A DNA stretch of 64,000 nucleotides from Magicicada septendecula (taxonomy: Eukaryota > Arthropoda > Insecta > Hemiptera > Cicadidae). A program made the translations under genes and the position numbers. The notes beneath the pieces were generated by a model, which saw only the letters and a list, made by a program, of their open reading frames with translations, was not told the origin of the DNA and searched no databases. Within the stretch, counting starts at the first letter, position 1. Each line of letters opens with the position of its first letter. The stretch is taken from NCBI GenBank assembly GCA_034769895.1, contig CM068371.1, forward strand, positions 405,153,969-405,217,968. The letters run 5' to 3'. Below are positions 13,254-24,259 of this stretch, one piece after another.

Positions 13254-14188
13254 TCATGTATAAGAGAAAATATATCGTGCGTGGCAGGCAAGCATATCTC
13301 AGTTATGTACTGTTTACGTTTTCATTTTATTATTATCACTACCGCAATAAAAAGGCAGGGAAGACACACACACACACAATTCGCGTTATTTCTGGCCTCA
13401 TTCATGTTTATTTTCTTACATTTGCACGGTTTTTAAATGGAAAGTGCCGAACCCATACCAACATAACGCATGCAAGCCGAAAAACTGTCCAGCGTGGATA
13501 GCGATTTGCTTCCTGTGGATCGCTGGGCAGTGTAACTGCACGTGTTTGCAGAGGAACGATTCATAGACAGACTTTTCGTCTTTAGGGAATGAACCCTCTG
13601 CAAGATGCTGAGGGTCCATAAGTGACTTCGGAGCGCTCCTTCTTTTCCGTGTGTTTGTTCTGTGAAACGTACACTGTAGATTCGCAGCTTTATTCTAAGC
13701 AACGCTCAATAGGAAATGTTGAAAATTTTTGTCTACGGTGTACCCTCATACACACTAAACCTGCTCTGATGTTTTAATTACGGACATCATAATATTAAAA
13801 CTTTGGAAACTTGAGCACTACTTAATGGAGATCAATCATTAACTTATACAAGCCATTAATTTTATGCATATTTTTTATATATATGTGTACAACGTTATCG
13901 GCAACAAAGAAGTAGTTTTTGTTAAAATTCCTTCCCGGGATATTTGGCCGTAGTCCAATGTTTTCTACAAAACCAGACGTTTCGGCAATGCCATCGACTT
14001 CCATCATCAGTGAAAATCGAGTGCGATAACGTGAGGTGGTATATGTTAGTGACCACAGTACTGTGGTTAAGGCTGAAGCAGTAAGTAGAAAGAAGTAGTT
14101 TCTATGGCAATATTTCATTTCGAAAATGATTTTAAATATAAATCTTAGAATATGGAAGTCATGTATGGTTCTCCATACCGATATTTTA

Positions 14189-14369
14189 TCTCGGAACAGT
14201 CCTTTTTCGTGACATATTAAATTATTACTATTTGTAAATATTCTGTCACCAAGCGGAAGCTGCAAATTATTTACCAGACAACGGAACAACATGCTGACGG
14301 TGGCCAAATAGTACACTGTAATCCTCTAAGCATGTCTCATACAAGTAAACACATATTGACAGTAATGGC
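14189..14369. other. Unassigned sequence
   Basis: Sequence following E1 copy C. No feature recognised. Confidence 0.35.
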
Positions 14370-14590
14370 GCTCAAACATGTTTACCGAGCCATTAGATCG
14401 TGGACTAATATCAACATTTGTTAAAGCGCCACACGTTTCGGTCGCATCCAAGCATTCGGCGGCCATCGGCGGACGTTACGGTAATACCTACTAAAAAGTA
14501 GTTCCCGCTACACTGACGACGACCGCCGTGGGTACGGCCGAAACGTCTTACTATGTTAATACAGTACTAGGCAACGGTAAACATATTTGC
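14370..14590. repeat. Foldback-like repeat with two opposed GAAACG motifs
   Basis: CAAACATGTTTACCG at 14373-14387 is mirrored by CGGTAAACATATTTG at about 14574-14588. Inside it, CACGTTTCGGTCG (minus-strand CGACCGAAACGTG, ~14427-14440) faces GGCCGAAACGTC (14536-14547). The arrangement suggests a small inverted-repeat element. The interior plus-strand motif CTGACGA-N20-GAAACGTC (14513-14547) is shared with other repeats in the window. Confidence 0.45.
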
Positions 14591-15060
14591 TCACCATGAT
14601 AACTCCAGCAGTAGGAGTTCGCGTTCAATATACTGACAGTAAATTTAAATAAGAATAATAATAATCTGATACATCTGTGTATTCACATCAGAATGTATAA
14701 TTTATTACATACGTAAAACTAATGTAAAGTATCAAGTATTCGTATTCATTGAAAAAGTCACAAAGCTTACGCTTTCTTTTATACAAAACTGTGGCATGAA
14801 ACAAGTAACTAGAACTCTTCTCATTTACAACTAGGACGAGGAAAGAGCTGTGTGAATCCACAATTGTCGCTAATTCCCATCGTTAACGCGGTTTTTGGCA
14901 AAGTAGGCCTAGTTGTTAACCACAAACATCCGTAGTTGCAGAATTATTAACGTAGGTGCCAGACAACGGTGTCCTGAAGCCTTAACCCGCTGGCCTACAT
15001 CTCACTTCTCCAAGGCAATATTTTAAACATACGATGTGTCAACTAATTTTGCTTAAGGTT
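14591..15060. other. Unassigned AT-rich sequence
   Basis: No gene seen. One TAGGCCTA at 14904. Confidence 0.35.
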
Positions 15061-16248
15061 CTTCCTACTTGCTACTATGACAAAACACGATTTATTCATT
15101 CACTGTTTGAGTCACTGGGTCTCGGCTCGAATACACCAGCACGTCATATCAAAACTACAGGAAGTATTGCAGCCATTTTTTGAATACTGGAATACCTGGA
15201 GAATTTCCGTGAACACGGACAAGACTCAACGAAGCGTGTTCAACTCAACAGGACGTAACATGAGACATTTTTTCCGAACTCCAGTCCGTGTCGTTCCTTC
15301 TAATATTACCTATCATTCCGAAGCGTGACTGCAAAAATCTTGGAGTCACTCTTGACACCACACTCACCTGGCAACAGCACATCAAAAGAACTGCTGATCA
15401 AGCCCGTGCCCGTATCCGATCACTACGTATACTAAGCAGAAACGACCGTTACTCCAGTGTGATCCTCAGTAGGATCTACACAGCATGCCTCAGACCTATT
15501 ATGACATATGCTCAACCAGTCCTGCTGACCGCAGACCCAGCTAGACTCGACCTCTACAGGATAACAGAACGGCGAGTTCTACGTTTAATATACCGCCGTC
15601 CTCCACTCACAAAAACCTCCAACACAGCTTTGTATGTCCTTAACAAAATATTTCCCGACCTAGACACCTTTCTCTGTAAATTACATTTTCAGTACGCCAA
15701 AATTGCAAAAACCCGTTCCGTTTTATAATCCACCGCCACTCCCATCAATACAACGACCAGAAACACACAACGCCCCTTCTTCCTAATTAACCGCTTACTA
15801 GCTCTTGCGAATGAACCTCCTCCAAGAAATAGACACAGAACCCGCAACAGGAGAATCCCCGGACTCAAAAGATGAGCTACTAAGATAACAATAAAGTCAA
15901 ATGAAATAAAGTAAATAAAATCCACACAAATTGTCCTCCGCAGTTTCCTTGATGCCATTACGACGCTACCTGCCATCCTTAGCGTCAAACGCTGCTCGTC
16001 CCTGGCTGTACTTGTTTTAGTTTGGCACTAAAAACCACCGCCCTTCCAATAGGCTGTCCCACTACTGCACACACACTGCCATAATATACTCCATTTTGTT
16101 TTCTAGTGCCTCCACCCTCTCAACGACCGGACTGCACTGGGGTGCGACTCTACATGTCCTAACCAAATGACTGAAGGGGGCTTCCCCCAGAACAACCAGA
16201 GACTGGTCCTTACAGACCAGCCTTAAAAACAAATTAAAAAAAAAAAAC
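15061..16248 (+). pseudogene. LINE (Jockey-like) reverse transcriptase 3' fragment with poly(A)
   Basis: Two overlapping frames carry the C-terminal half of a LINE RT. Frame one (from about 15077) has SKLQEVLQPFFEYWNTWRIS then VNTDKTQRSVF, the thumb-side W.I.vN..KTq motif that follows the catalytic YADD. The frame shifts near 15320, and the second (to 15728) continues KNLGVTLDTTLTWQQHIKRT, RIYTACLRPIMTYAQPVLLT and ERRVLRLIYRRPP. This is the usual order in Jockey-group LINEs. The catalytic YADD itself lies at or just before the 5' truncation and is not readable. After the stop, about 500 bases of untranslated sequence end in an A-rich run (about 16236-16248), fitting a LINE 3' end. It is a dead, 5'-truncated copy. 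Confidence 0.8.
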
Positions 16249-16868
16249 TGTAATACCCCGCACTACAACCAGTACTCTATCTACCAACTGACGTACAATC
16301 AAGATTTAACTTTCAACTTAATGCGCCCGGATAGCATGCATGTCTCGTTAAAATTCAGTAGAAACCGACCGCCCTAAGACGAACTGAAAACCAATGACAA
16401 GCATCAGTATATGCTTAAATAAAAAATAATAAGCTTTAATAAATAACTAAAATGGGTTAGCACGCCACGAGTTAGATTCCCTGATGTGCACCATAAAATC
16501 GAGGTGCGTTTTTCAGCCCTCACAATGGTGGAAATGACTACCTGAGACCGACCTGACGGGCGGCTGAAGCTGAGCCTTCCTTCTATTCCGAACAGCTTCA
16601 CAAAAGCCAGCCTACCCTGCATAACTCCTAGCCTGCTTACGCAGTATAAAAGGAGCCGTTACTATTATTAAATAATTTAAAGACACAAAACGTTCCATTA
16701 ATTAGGGAATACATATTCAAGCGTCACATTAAACATTATGAGAGACTACAGGAACATGCGACTCTTACACCAACAACAGATATCTCCACGTTAAAAGTTT
16801 TTGAACGTTAAATGATAAGGACAATGTATGGCCCTGTAAAAGAAGGAAATATAGTCCAGAAGGACTGG
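16249..16868. other. Unassigned sequence, no gene seen
   Basis: No recognisable feature between the LINE end and the hAT element. Confidence 0.35.
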
Positions 16869-17528
16869 GTGATTAGCAGTAGCGTGGCGTCCATGTACCG
16901 CTGTTGTCGCCGGCAACTGGAAATAAGAGGAAATAATATTAATTATATTACAGAATAAAAAACTTTAGTTATTAAGTCATTTGAAATCCGAACAATATTA
17001 GTAGGGAAACTTTAAGAAAAGCGTAGCATTGCTTTCGAACTGCAGGGCACTTGCACCGTCTTGTGTTGCCGGCTCAGACATCGGCAATGTTTTACTGCGT
17101 ACGGTATTGACCTCGTAGTAGTTGTCACTGTACAAACTGTGGAGACGGGGGACACATTCGTTCATCCAATGTGTTGCCGCTGTATAAACCGGCAAAATGC
17201 TCAGTTAGCAGCTATGTTCGTTTTCGGAACTGACGTGCAGCAGATACTACGTACCTAGTTGTGTTTTGTTCGTTTAGTCATGTGTTTCTCTGTTTGTCTT
17301 TATTATTTTTAATTCGATTATTTGTGTGCTGATTTACTCTGCGTAAGTATAATGTGAGTCAGATCCCGTTGAACCGGGACCCTCTTCTTCTCCCACCGAA
17401 TGATAGAAAATGCTCTAAAAAGAACACTTGGTATAAGAAAAAATTCGAATTAATTTTTTGGTTACGTTTTGGGCCTATCACAACCGGCAACAGGTGTTAT
17501 GTACCTACGCCATCCCACTAGTGATTAG
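16869..17528 (+). mobile_element. hAT-type non-autonomous element, copy 1, with 8-bp target duplication
   Basis: The element runs 16877-17520 (644 bp). It starts CAGTAGCGTGGCGTCCATGT, and the opposite end, reverse complemented, is TAGTGGGATGGCGTAGGTAC, an imperfect terminal inverted repeat. The flanks 16869-16876 and 17521-17528 are both GTGATTAG, a perfect 8-bp target duplication as made by hAT transposases. It is closely related, in opposite orientation, to 37255-37899. The internal frames (such as CCRCINRQNAQLAA) are shared only because the DNA is shared, and the rest of each frame differs, so no protein is claimed. Confidence 0.9.
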
Positions 17529-18596
17529 AGACTATGGATCGAAACTGGCAACCAAAAAGAATCCTGTATGGTGAAGTTGGAAGAATGGGGCGTGTATAAA
17601 AGAGCTAAAATGCGATGTCCGCAAGAGGTGGAAGCAGATTTGGGAAGGAAGGGAATTATAAATTGGAGACGCCTGTCAGAGAGCATAAGTAAGTAGAGGC
17701 GAATAGAAAAGGAAACAAGCGCAAGTCCACGCAAGACAAAAGCAGGTATGAATATGCACACGAATTTACGAACTGTTGGATAGTAATTGTGAAGTACCTC
17801 GTTTAGAAAATGCAAATCACTCGGACTTGGTTATTAGATTTAGCATACAAGTTAGTTACTCGTATTAGTATTAGAAACCTACGTTATTAATTTAGATAGG
17901 AATGTTCAAATGAATAACCTCTACATGCAAAAATTATTAGTTAACACACGCCTTGAATAATACAACCTACATTGGGTACAGCACTTGATAAGGTACGGCA
18001 TCAGAAACTGCTCTGCAAACTGCCATATGCTATATTTTCCACTTTTAACCATTATCGAAAAGATACGTCCGAATCCGTTACGAAAGTACAATAAACAAAT
18101 ACTGCTTCCGATAGGTTCAGGGGTTTCCGAGGGAAATGTGCCGGCTCCAATCTGATATTTTCTGTATGTAGCGGACATATCAACATACCTGTATGCAGAA
18201 CAAAACAACTGAGACTAAAACTAAACAGAATGAAATCAGCACACACTACTTTTTCCAAGTATCCCGGAATAACTCTAATAATACACATATGTGATAATTG
18301 ACGATTGCTATGACTTACCGTGTACATTACTTGGGGGTTTACTTCGATGAATGGCTGACATTTGGTCGAAGCGTAAATTTCCTGACATCAATTAACTCAA
18401 GCACTACTGGCTTAAATGATCTCATTTAAACCGGTGTGGACTTTGGGATACAGCAACGAATTCCAACACCTATCTTCTTGAAAGATTTAGGCCAAACGTG
18501 CTACATAACATAACAAATGTCTCGTGGTTTGTCACAAAGGACATAATCGTGCCCTTCAAACCGTTACGGTAAATAAAGTCGTCGCATAACTTTGTG
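17529..18596. other. Unassigned sequence, no gene seen
   Basis: Several short frames on both strands; none shows a motif I recognise. Confidence 0.35.
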
Positions 18597-20207
18597 ACAG
18601 ACACCAGTGGCGAAGCGTCAGGGGACACAAGGTAGACAGTGTCTCCCCAAATAATTTATTCATAAAATAATTAATTTTTATTTATGGATTAAGTTGCATA
18701 AGTTACTCAGAAAGGTATAAAAGTAATGTAAGAAATTAAATATCATGCGACATGACGCGAGTGTGAGCCATGGAACCTTGCTGTGCGATGCAATTGTACG
18801 CGGAGTATCAGGGTAGACGTTACTTGAAATGTCTTTTTAACAAGGCTGGAGGTGAGGAGAGCTTCGGTGGACGACAACGGGAAGGGACCTGCGCGCGCAG
18901 CATTAAAAATGCGTCCCGTACATCACATCAGAACACACGTCTCCCCTACACTAAATAGCACAGAATTCTCGCCTGGCCGCCTGTGTTTGTTTCAATGTGC
19001 TCGCGTAGTGAATATTTGTTTTTGTTCAGTTTACAAATTATTTTTAATTTTTTATGTAGTTGTATAGGCTAAGAAGTGTGTAATCATTTATGCACTAATT
19101 ATTTAATAATACATATTGTTAAGTGTCGTCATTTAAGTGCTTTAAGCACACCGTTTAATTGGTTTAAAGGAGCAAAATAAATACAGTTAGTACCAATTCT
19201 ACGGCAGAAGTATTTGATATAAAGTCTGACAACTTTATTTTATTAGAATGTTTGTTAAAATATGAAATCAGTACGTTACTTTTAGAGCAAAAAGTATTGC
19301 TAACGTCAAAAATATCTCGGGCGTCTTTAGACTTGTCGCAGAAGGATGGAAAAGTTATCAGAAAAAGTGGGTATAGTAAATATATATGGCTCTCTTGTTG
19401 TAAGCGAAACAAAACTCTGCACTTCTATTACTGTTTGATGTTTAATGGAGAGGAACCATGGAGCAAAGTTGGAGAAGGCGCTATAAAAAATTTTGAAGTT
19501 AAAGCCACTAAACATGCTAGTAGCAAAACTTATATGAAAAATTCTGAGATGTTTCACATGCTAGGACGTAGCCTAACAGAATTGAAACTGTTTGTCCAAA
19601 ACACCTAAAATTCAAGCAATACAGCACAATGAAAATGTGGCACGAAATCGAAGGATAGTACGCCGTTTGGTAGATGTTGTTTGTTATTTAGGGAGACAAG
19701 AGTTAGCTTTTAGTAGGCATACGGAAAATGATCAATTTCTCAGTAAGGGCAATTATTTATAAACTTTAAATTTACTGGCAAGGGAAGGGGTTTACTGAGA
19801 AGGGGTTTCTTGAAAGAACATGTACAGAGTGATTCAAAATTGCACGGCAATCTCTCGGGAGCTGATTCTATAACTAAAAATAATAAAAAATGAGACACAG
19901 CGTGTACATCTCATTTACAAGAAAATATAAACCCTTTGTGTAATGCCTGCAGTAATCCGGATTTGTCACCATTACAAAATGTGAATAAAATTTATATTTT
20001 TTTGGCAATATTTTCTAATTAAGATTCATAAACGACACCAAATACGTGTGTTATAGACAGTCACTTAGCTAGAAGTAGCATTAACTCTATTTACCATAGT
20101 TTTACTGGTTCTTTAAGAATGCCAATAATCTTAGTAACAGGTTGCTTTTGGCTGGTATTTTTATGTTTACACAAATTATTTTGTCACGCTTCGCCACTGA
20201 CAGACAC
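18597..20207 (+). mobile_element. hAT element with 8-bp target duplication, internally decayed
   Basis: The element runs 18605-20199 (1595 bp). It begins CAGTGGCGAAGCGTC and ends GACGCTTCGCCACTG-like (GTCACGCTTCGCCACTG), giving inverted repeats of about 14 bp. The bases 18597-18604 and 20200-20207 are both ACAGACAC, an exact 8-bp duplication. Inside lies the N-terminal part of a ZMYM/TTF-zinc-finger-type hAT transposase (19252-19775). A full hAT transposase needs about 1.8-2 kb, so this copy has lost the catalytic part and could only move with help from elsewhere. Confidence 0.9.
19252..19775 (+). pseudogene. Broken hAT (ZMYM/TTF-type) transposase N-terminal fragment
   Basis: The frame 19252-19608 (118 residues) includes YSKYIWLSCCKRNKTLHFYY followed by CLMF, then PWSKVGEG and KHASSKTY. 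This is the spacing of the TTF/BED-like zinc finger (W-L-x-C..FC..C..F, then W...G, then H.S) seen at the start of ZMYM1-like hAT transposases. After a frameshift near 19608, another phase continues NENVARNRRIVRRLVDVVCY then LGRQELAFSRHTENDQF. This matches the NR..L..LID...fLarQ.laFRgH.E motif that follows in the family. An in-frame TAA then cuts it near 19759. The catalytic DDE core is missing. It lies inside the hAT element bounded by an exact target duplication, so the assignment is consistent. Confidence 0.65.
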
Positions 20208-20710
20208 ATCAAACGAAATAAGAAATACATCGAAATCCACTGACCATAAACAATTATGGAGAAAATTCAGCAAACTCAAAGAGTCAAAAACACAAAAAGT
20301 GCTGTCTAATGGCCACTCGACGGATACTCGCCCACACCGAGTGTCGGCTAGTTTCTCTGCTCAGCACAGACAACTGCGTCCCGATCGTTCAATATGCCAG
20401 CTAATTACCGTTTTGTACGCATATCGCATACTCACATAGGGTTATGCACAAATAAATATAATATTAAATTTTTTAACTATTAAATAAAATATTATTTTAA
20501 ACTTTATTTAATAAATAAAGTGATTAGTTAATTCCCAGTAATGTGATTTCCATTGTAATCTATTTTAAAGGAGAATATTTTCATATTTCATTTGATTTAT
20601 TTCTGAATTTAATAAACTGAAACTCGTTTGACGTGAACGTAAAATTAATATGAATGTGTTCGAACAATATAAACAATACACAATAGAAAACAAAAATAAA
20701 ATCGTGAAGA
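20208..20710. other. Unassigned sequence upstream of the LTR element
   Basis: AT-rich from 20450. A 106-residue frame (20119-20439) straddles the hAT boundary and has no recognisable motif. Confidence 0.35.
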
Positions 20711-23700
20711 GGCTCTATCAAAACGAAATTAATTTGTACAAGTATAACGTAAATTGTTTATAAAAAGAGAACAATAATATATTCCAGTTTTACTGAACGA
20801 ATCAATCTCACAAACGATTTTCACTGCTGCACTACACAAAAGAGTTATAAATATTGTAATGGTACATATCTTCACATAACAATAATGAAGAAAACATGAC
20901 AAGATAAATTGTTTAATCATTAACACTAAAATAAAAAAGGGATGAATCAGAGATTAAAGGAATGGGTAACTCAAAATAATAACACGATCAGACATATCCA
21001 GGTAGTCAGAACAATAACCTCTAATAATAAAGAAGTAACAAACAAACAAACCAAATGTTAAATACAGTAATACATGGCGATTTAACCTGAGTAGCCCAAT
21101 AGATGGTAAGTGAGAGAGTAGAACCAGCCCCATAAACCAAGAATAATATAAATAATGACAACTGTAAGTGAACTAGAACTAGCCACCACACTACCACAAG
21201 AGTGTAGTAATAATAAGAATAATAATGAACAAAGAATTAGCATGGAAGTGTGAAAGTATAATCAGCCACAACACCAAGGAAGTGACACGTTAACGATGGC
21301 AAAATAAAGTGAGCCCAGAAAGAATACAAAACTAATGTTAAACCAATGAAAAAGACTAACTAATGAAAATTGTATATGATAATAATAATAATTGTAAAAA
21401 CAGACAAGTTAAAAATATTAATTGTTAAGGACTTGAGATGTAGAAGGGTACACTAACCCAAACAAATAGAGTAAACTAGGACAAATCACATTAGCACGAC
21501 ACAAACATATCATGTATAGTCAAACCACACAGACTGAGAGATTATAAATTGTAAGGAGGATGAACATTTTAAAATAAATGTAAGAAAGAGAGTTTTAAAT
21601 AAGCAATACACTAATCTTTACCCACCAGTAACCCTAAAACAAGATTGAGTGCAAACTGTTAGTGTTAATACCCCGAAGTGAGAATAAACTCCATTAAAAA
21701 GTGATAAACACGGATAAAACCGTAATCAAAGTTTATAAGTGCATAAACTAGGTTATAAGTTATAAATCAGTGAGATCTGACAATGGTCAAACGCAGGAAG
21801 GACTGTGACAGTTGAGAGGCCAATGTGAGTGGACACCCAAAATGTAACTAAATAAACTAATAGTGTTAAAATTAAGTTAGCTTTAGTGATAACTGATTAT
21901 CATGGTTTTAAATGTGTGTCAATTAATGTAACAAGTGACTATTAAGATTATTAGGAAAGTAAGAAAGATAGACTATCAGTGTGTCAATTCACCATATAGA
22001 AAATGTCAGTAATATTAAGGAATAAAAACAATGAATAACCATGATAAGAGTTAATAAGACATAGTGAAATGGTATTAGGTACCATTAGTTAATAAAACAG
22101 TGTCAGATAAGCTTAGTAATAAGGATTTTCTATAATAATCAAAATAATTAATTAAGGTTTATATGTTTGTTTTCTTTTAATGATACTATAAAATAATTAT
22201 TACCCACTGAAGAGTATGAGTGGATAATAAAAGGTAAATAATTATGTTTTAATGAGTAAGATTTATATTTCAAGAGAATTATGTTTTAATGAATAAAAAT
22301 TATATCTATGGGAATTGTTAAAACCATAAGATGCTCTGTTATATGATGCAATAAACAAGAAACAAAATAAATACAGTCAGATACAATGACACTAAAAGGC
22401 AGTTATGACAGTATACAGATTAACATATGAAACCAATAAAATCACACACAATTACTAGAACAGACATAAACATTGAGCAAATAAACAGAATCATGTATTA
22501 AAACAATCAGGACCCATACAAGGGGAGAATAAAATGTAATCTCAGTAATTAAAGAAAAAATAGTCAATTGCTATCTAAGCCTAGGCAGATTCCCAACAGT
22601 CAAACTACAAAAGACTTCAAATTTTAGAATTAAACACTGACATTAGTAAGACTAAGCCACATAAACTATGAAATACAATTAGACTATCATGTTAAGGCAG
22701 GAATAGTATGATAATAATGTAAATTAAGAAAACAGTATAATTAAATAAAATCCACAAAACTGTCAAAATGTTGATACCTAAGTAAATACTGTAGTATTGG
22801 ATGTCAAATTAATCCTTGAGCCAAAATATGAACAGTGGTAATAATACTTACTACTAAAAAGGGAGTACTGAAGATTAATTACATTTAGAAGATCTGTGAC
22901 CATTTTAAATAAAAATTCAAATATCTTAACAATGATCTCAAGCCAATTTCAGCCAATCAAAAATTGTGAGTTACCATGACAACAACCGTGTATTGACTAA
23001 TTTTCAGTTAGGAACAATAATAACTGTAGTGACGCTAAACTGGAGAGAAGCCACGCCGTGAAGGGCACAAATTTTTAACTCTAAAACAGTATAAGTGCCC
23101 ATAAGTCGATGAAGAAGGACCAGAATAACTGACGAGAGGACATTCCAACCAAACTATACCAAGGACCAGCGCGGAATTAATCTAGATGACCAAAAAATAT
23201 ATGGAATCCGACCAGAAGAAGACGCCAACCATTCCCGAAGCCCAAGACTGAAGAAGGAAGAACCGACATCAACCCATTACACCACTTGGACGACTGACAA
23301 TACATCTTTTATCTACTAACGTTGAGTATTGCTGATTTTTTTTTTTTTTTTAAAAAAGACAAATTCTCTTTCACAAAATTATAACTAAATGATAAAACTC
23401 TCACTATCACTGAAGGTATTTTCAAGGATTGATAAAATAAAAATTAACTTTGTAAACACTGAATGACCAAATGATAACCTATGTATACACCAACGACACT
23501 GTCACAATTCAACACCACAATATTTAATTTATAGTAAACCTTGTTTAATTTTAATGATCACATACTTTAAATGATATGTTCTAATTTTGTTATCTTGTTA
23601 GATAACCCTCTGTTTCGTACTTAAAAGAACCCTATAGGCAGATTTATTTTGTAAAATAATAACCACACTGTCTTGCAGCTAATATAAACATTGTACTGCC

Positions 23701-24185
23701 AACCCAGCGATCCGCTGATTGAGCGAATATTGCCGAGGCTAAAATCATTGTATAAATTATTAATTTTATGAAGCGTTAACAAAAAATAACCAGTAAAAAG
23801 CCTAATAAAAGAGTGTGTACCGATAACAACTGTCCATTATTTACTTGTAAAGAATATTATGCATGTTTTGTTTACTAGCAGTGGGTCAACATAACCAACG
23901 TTGTCTCAAGTTGGCAATACGTTTCCCCCACTCAGATTAGAATCAGTAACAAGCCAGACGGCGAGCGATTCGAATTTACAATAGTGCAATATCAAACTAT
24001 ACAAATAAAAACTTTTGTTTTCACGAAAAACAATTTGGCGCCTATCCGGAATAACGAAAGAGTGAGAAGGGACAGGTAAGGCACACAGGCTACCAGACGC
24101 TTCCGAACGACACCATTTACGTTCGCAAAACACATTACTAAAACTCCAATTCTAAAACTAATAGACCGAACACCCGATTATTACA
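20711..24185 (+). repeat. 5' long terminal repeat, ~3.47 kb
   Basis: Identity with the 3' LTR runs from 20712 (GCTCTATCAAAACG) to 24185 (CCGATTATTACA). The 3' copy starts TG and both end CA; here the first base is G. It is strongly AT-rich with no conserved long frame. A possible TATA box (TATAAATTAT, 23751-23760) lies 53 bases before a possible poly(A) signal (AATAAA, 23804-23809). That spacing suits an LTR promoter and RNA end, though this is inference. It is unusually long for an insect Gypsy-type LTR. Confidence 0.93.
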
Positions 24186-24188
24186 GAA

Positions 24189-24206
24189 TGGCGCACCAAC
24201 TAGTGA
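24189..24206 (+). promoter_or_regulatory. Primer binding site for minus-strand synthesis
   Basis: TGGCGCACCAACTAGTGA begins three bases after the LTR end. A TGGCGC-type sequence just inside the 5' LTR is the usual tRNA 3'-end complement in Gypsy-type elements. The identity of the tRNA was not determined. Confidence 0.75.
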
Positions 24207-24259
24207 GGCTAGAGTTACGACAGAATATCTAGCGGCAGGTACGACAGAAGGTAAACAAG

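Larger units (their letters stand above)
11364..14188 (+). mobile_element. Repeat family E1, copy C (interrupted by a Helitron-like element)
   Basis: Begins with the same 30-bp palindrome (11364-11393) as copy B, immediately after the last base of copy B. It has a longer GT/GTCT microsatellite (~11487-11530) and four tandem ~157-bp units (to ~12160). Compared with copies B and D it has about 30 extra bases near 12272-12300 (TTCGAAGT twice). A Helitron-like insertion occupies 12537-13253. The distal segment resumes near 13300 and ends CCATACCGATATTTTA at 14188. The sequence 12330-12536 is not shared with the other copies and may be another insertion. Confidence 0.65.

Noticed and set aside
13976-14010. 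Canonical hammerhead ribozyme
   Set aside because: The conserved strands are present but the stem starts one base late, and I could not identify helix III with a cleavage site; kept only as a motif finding.
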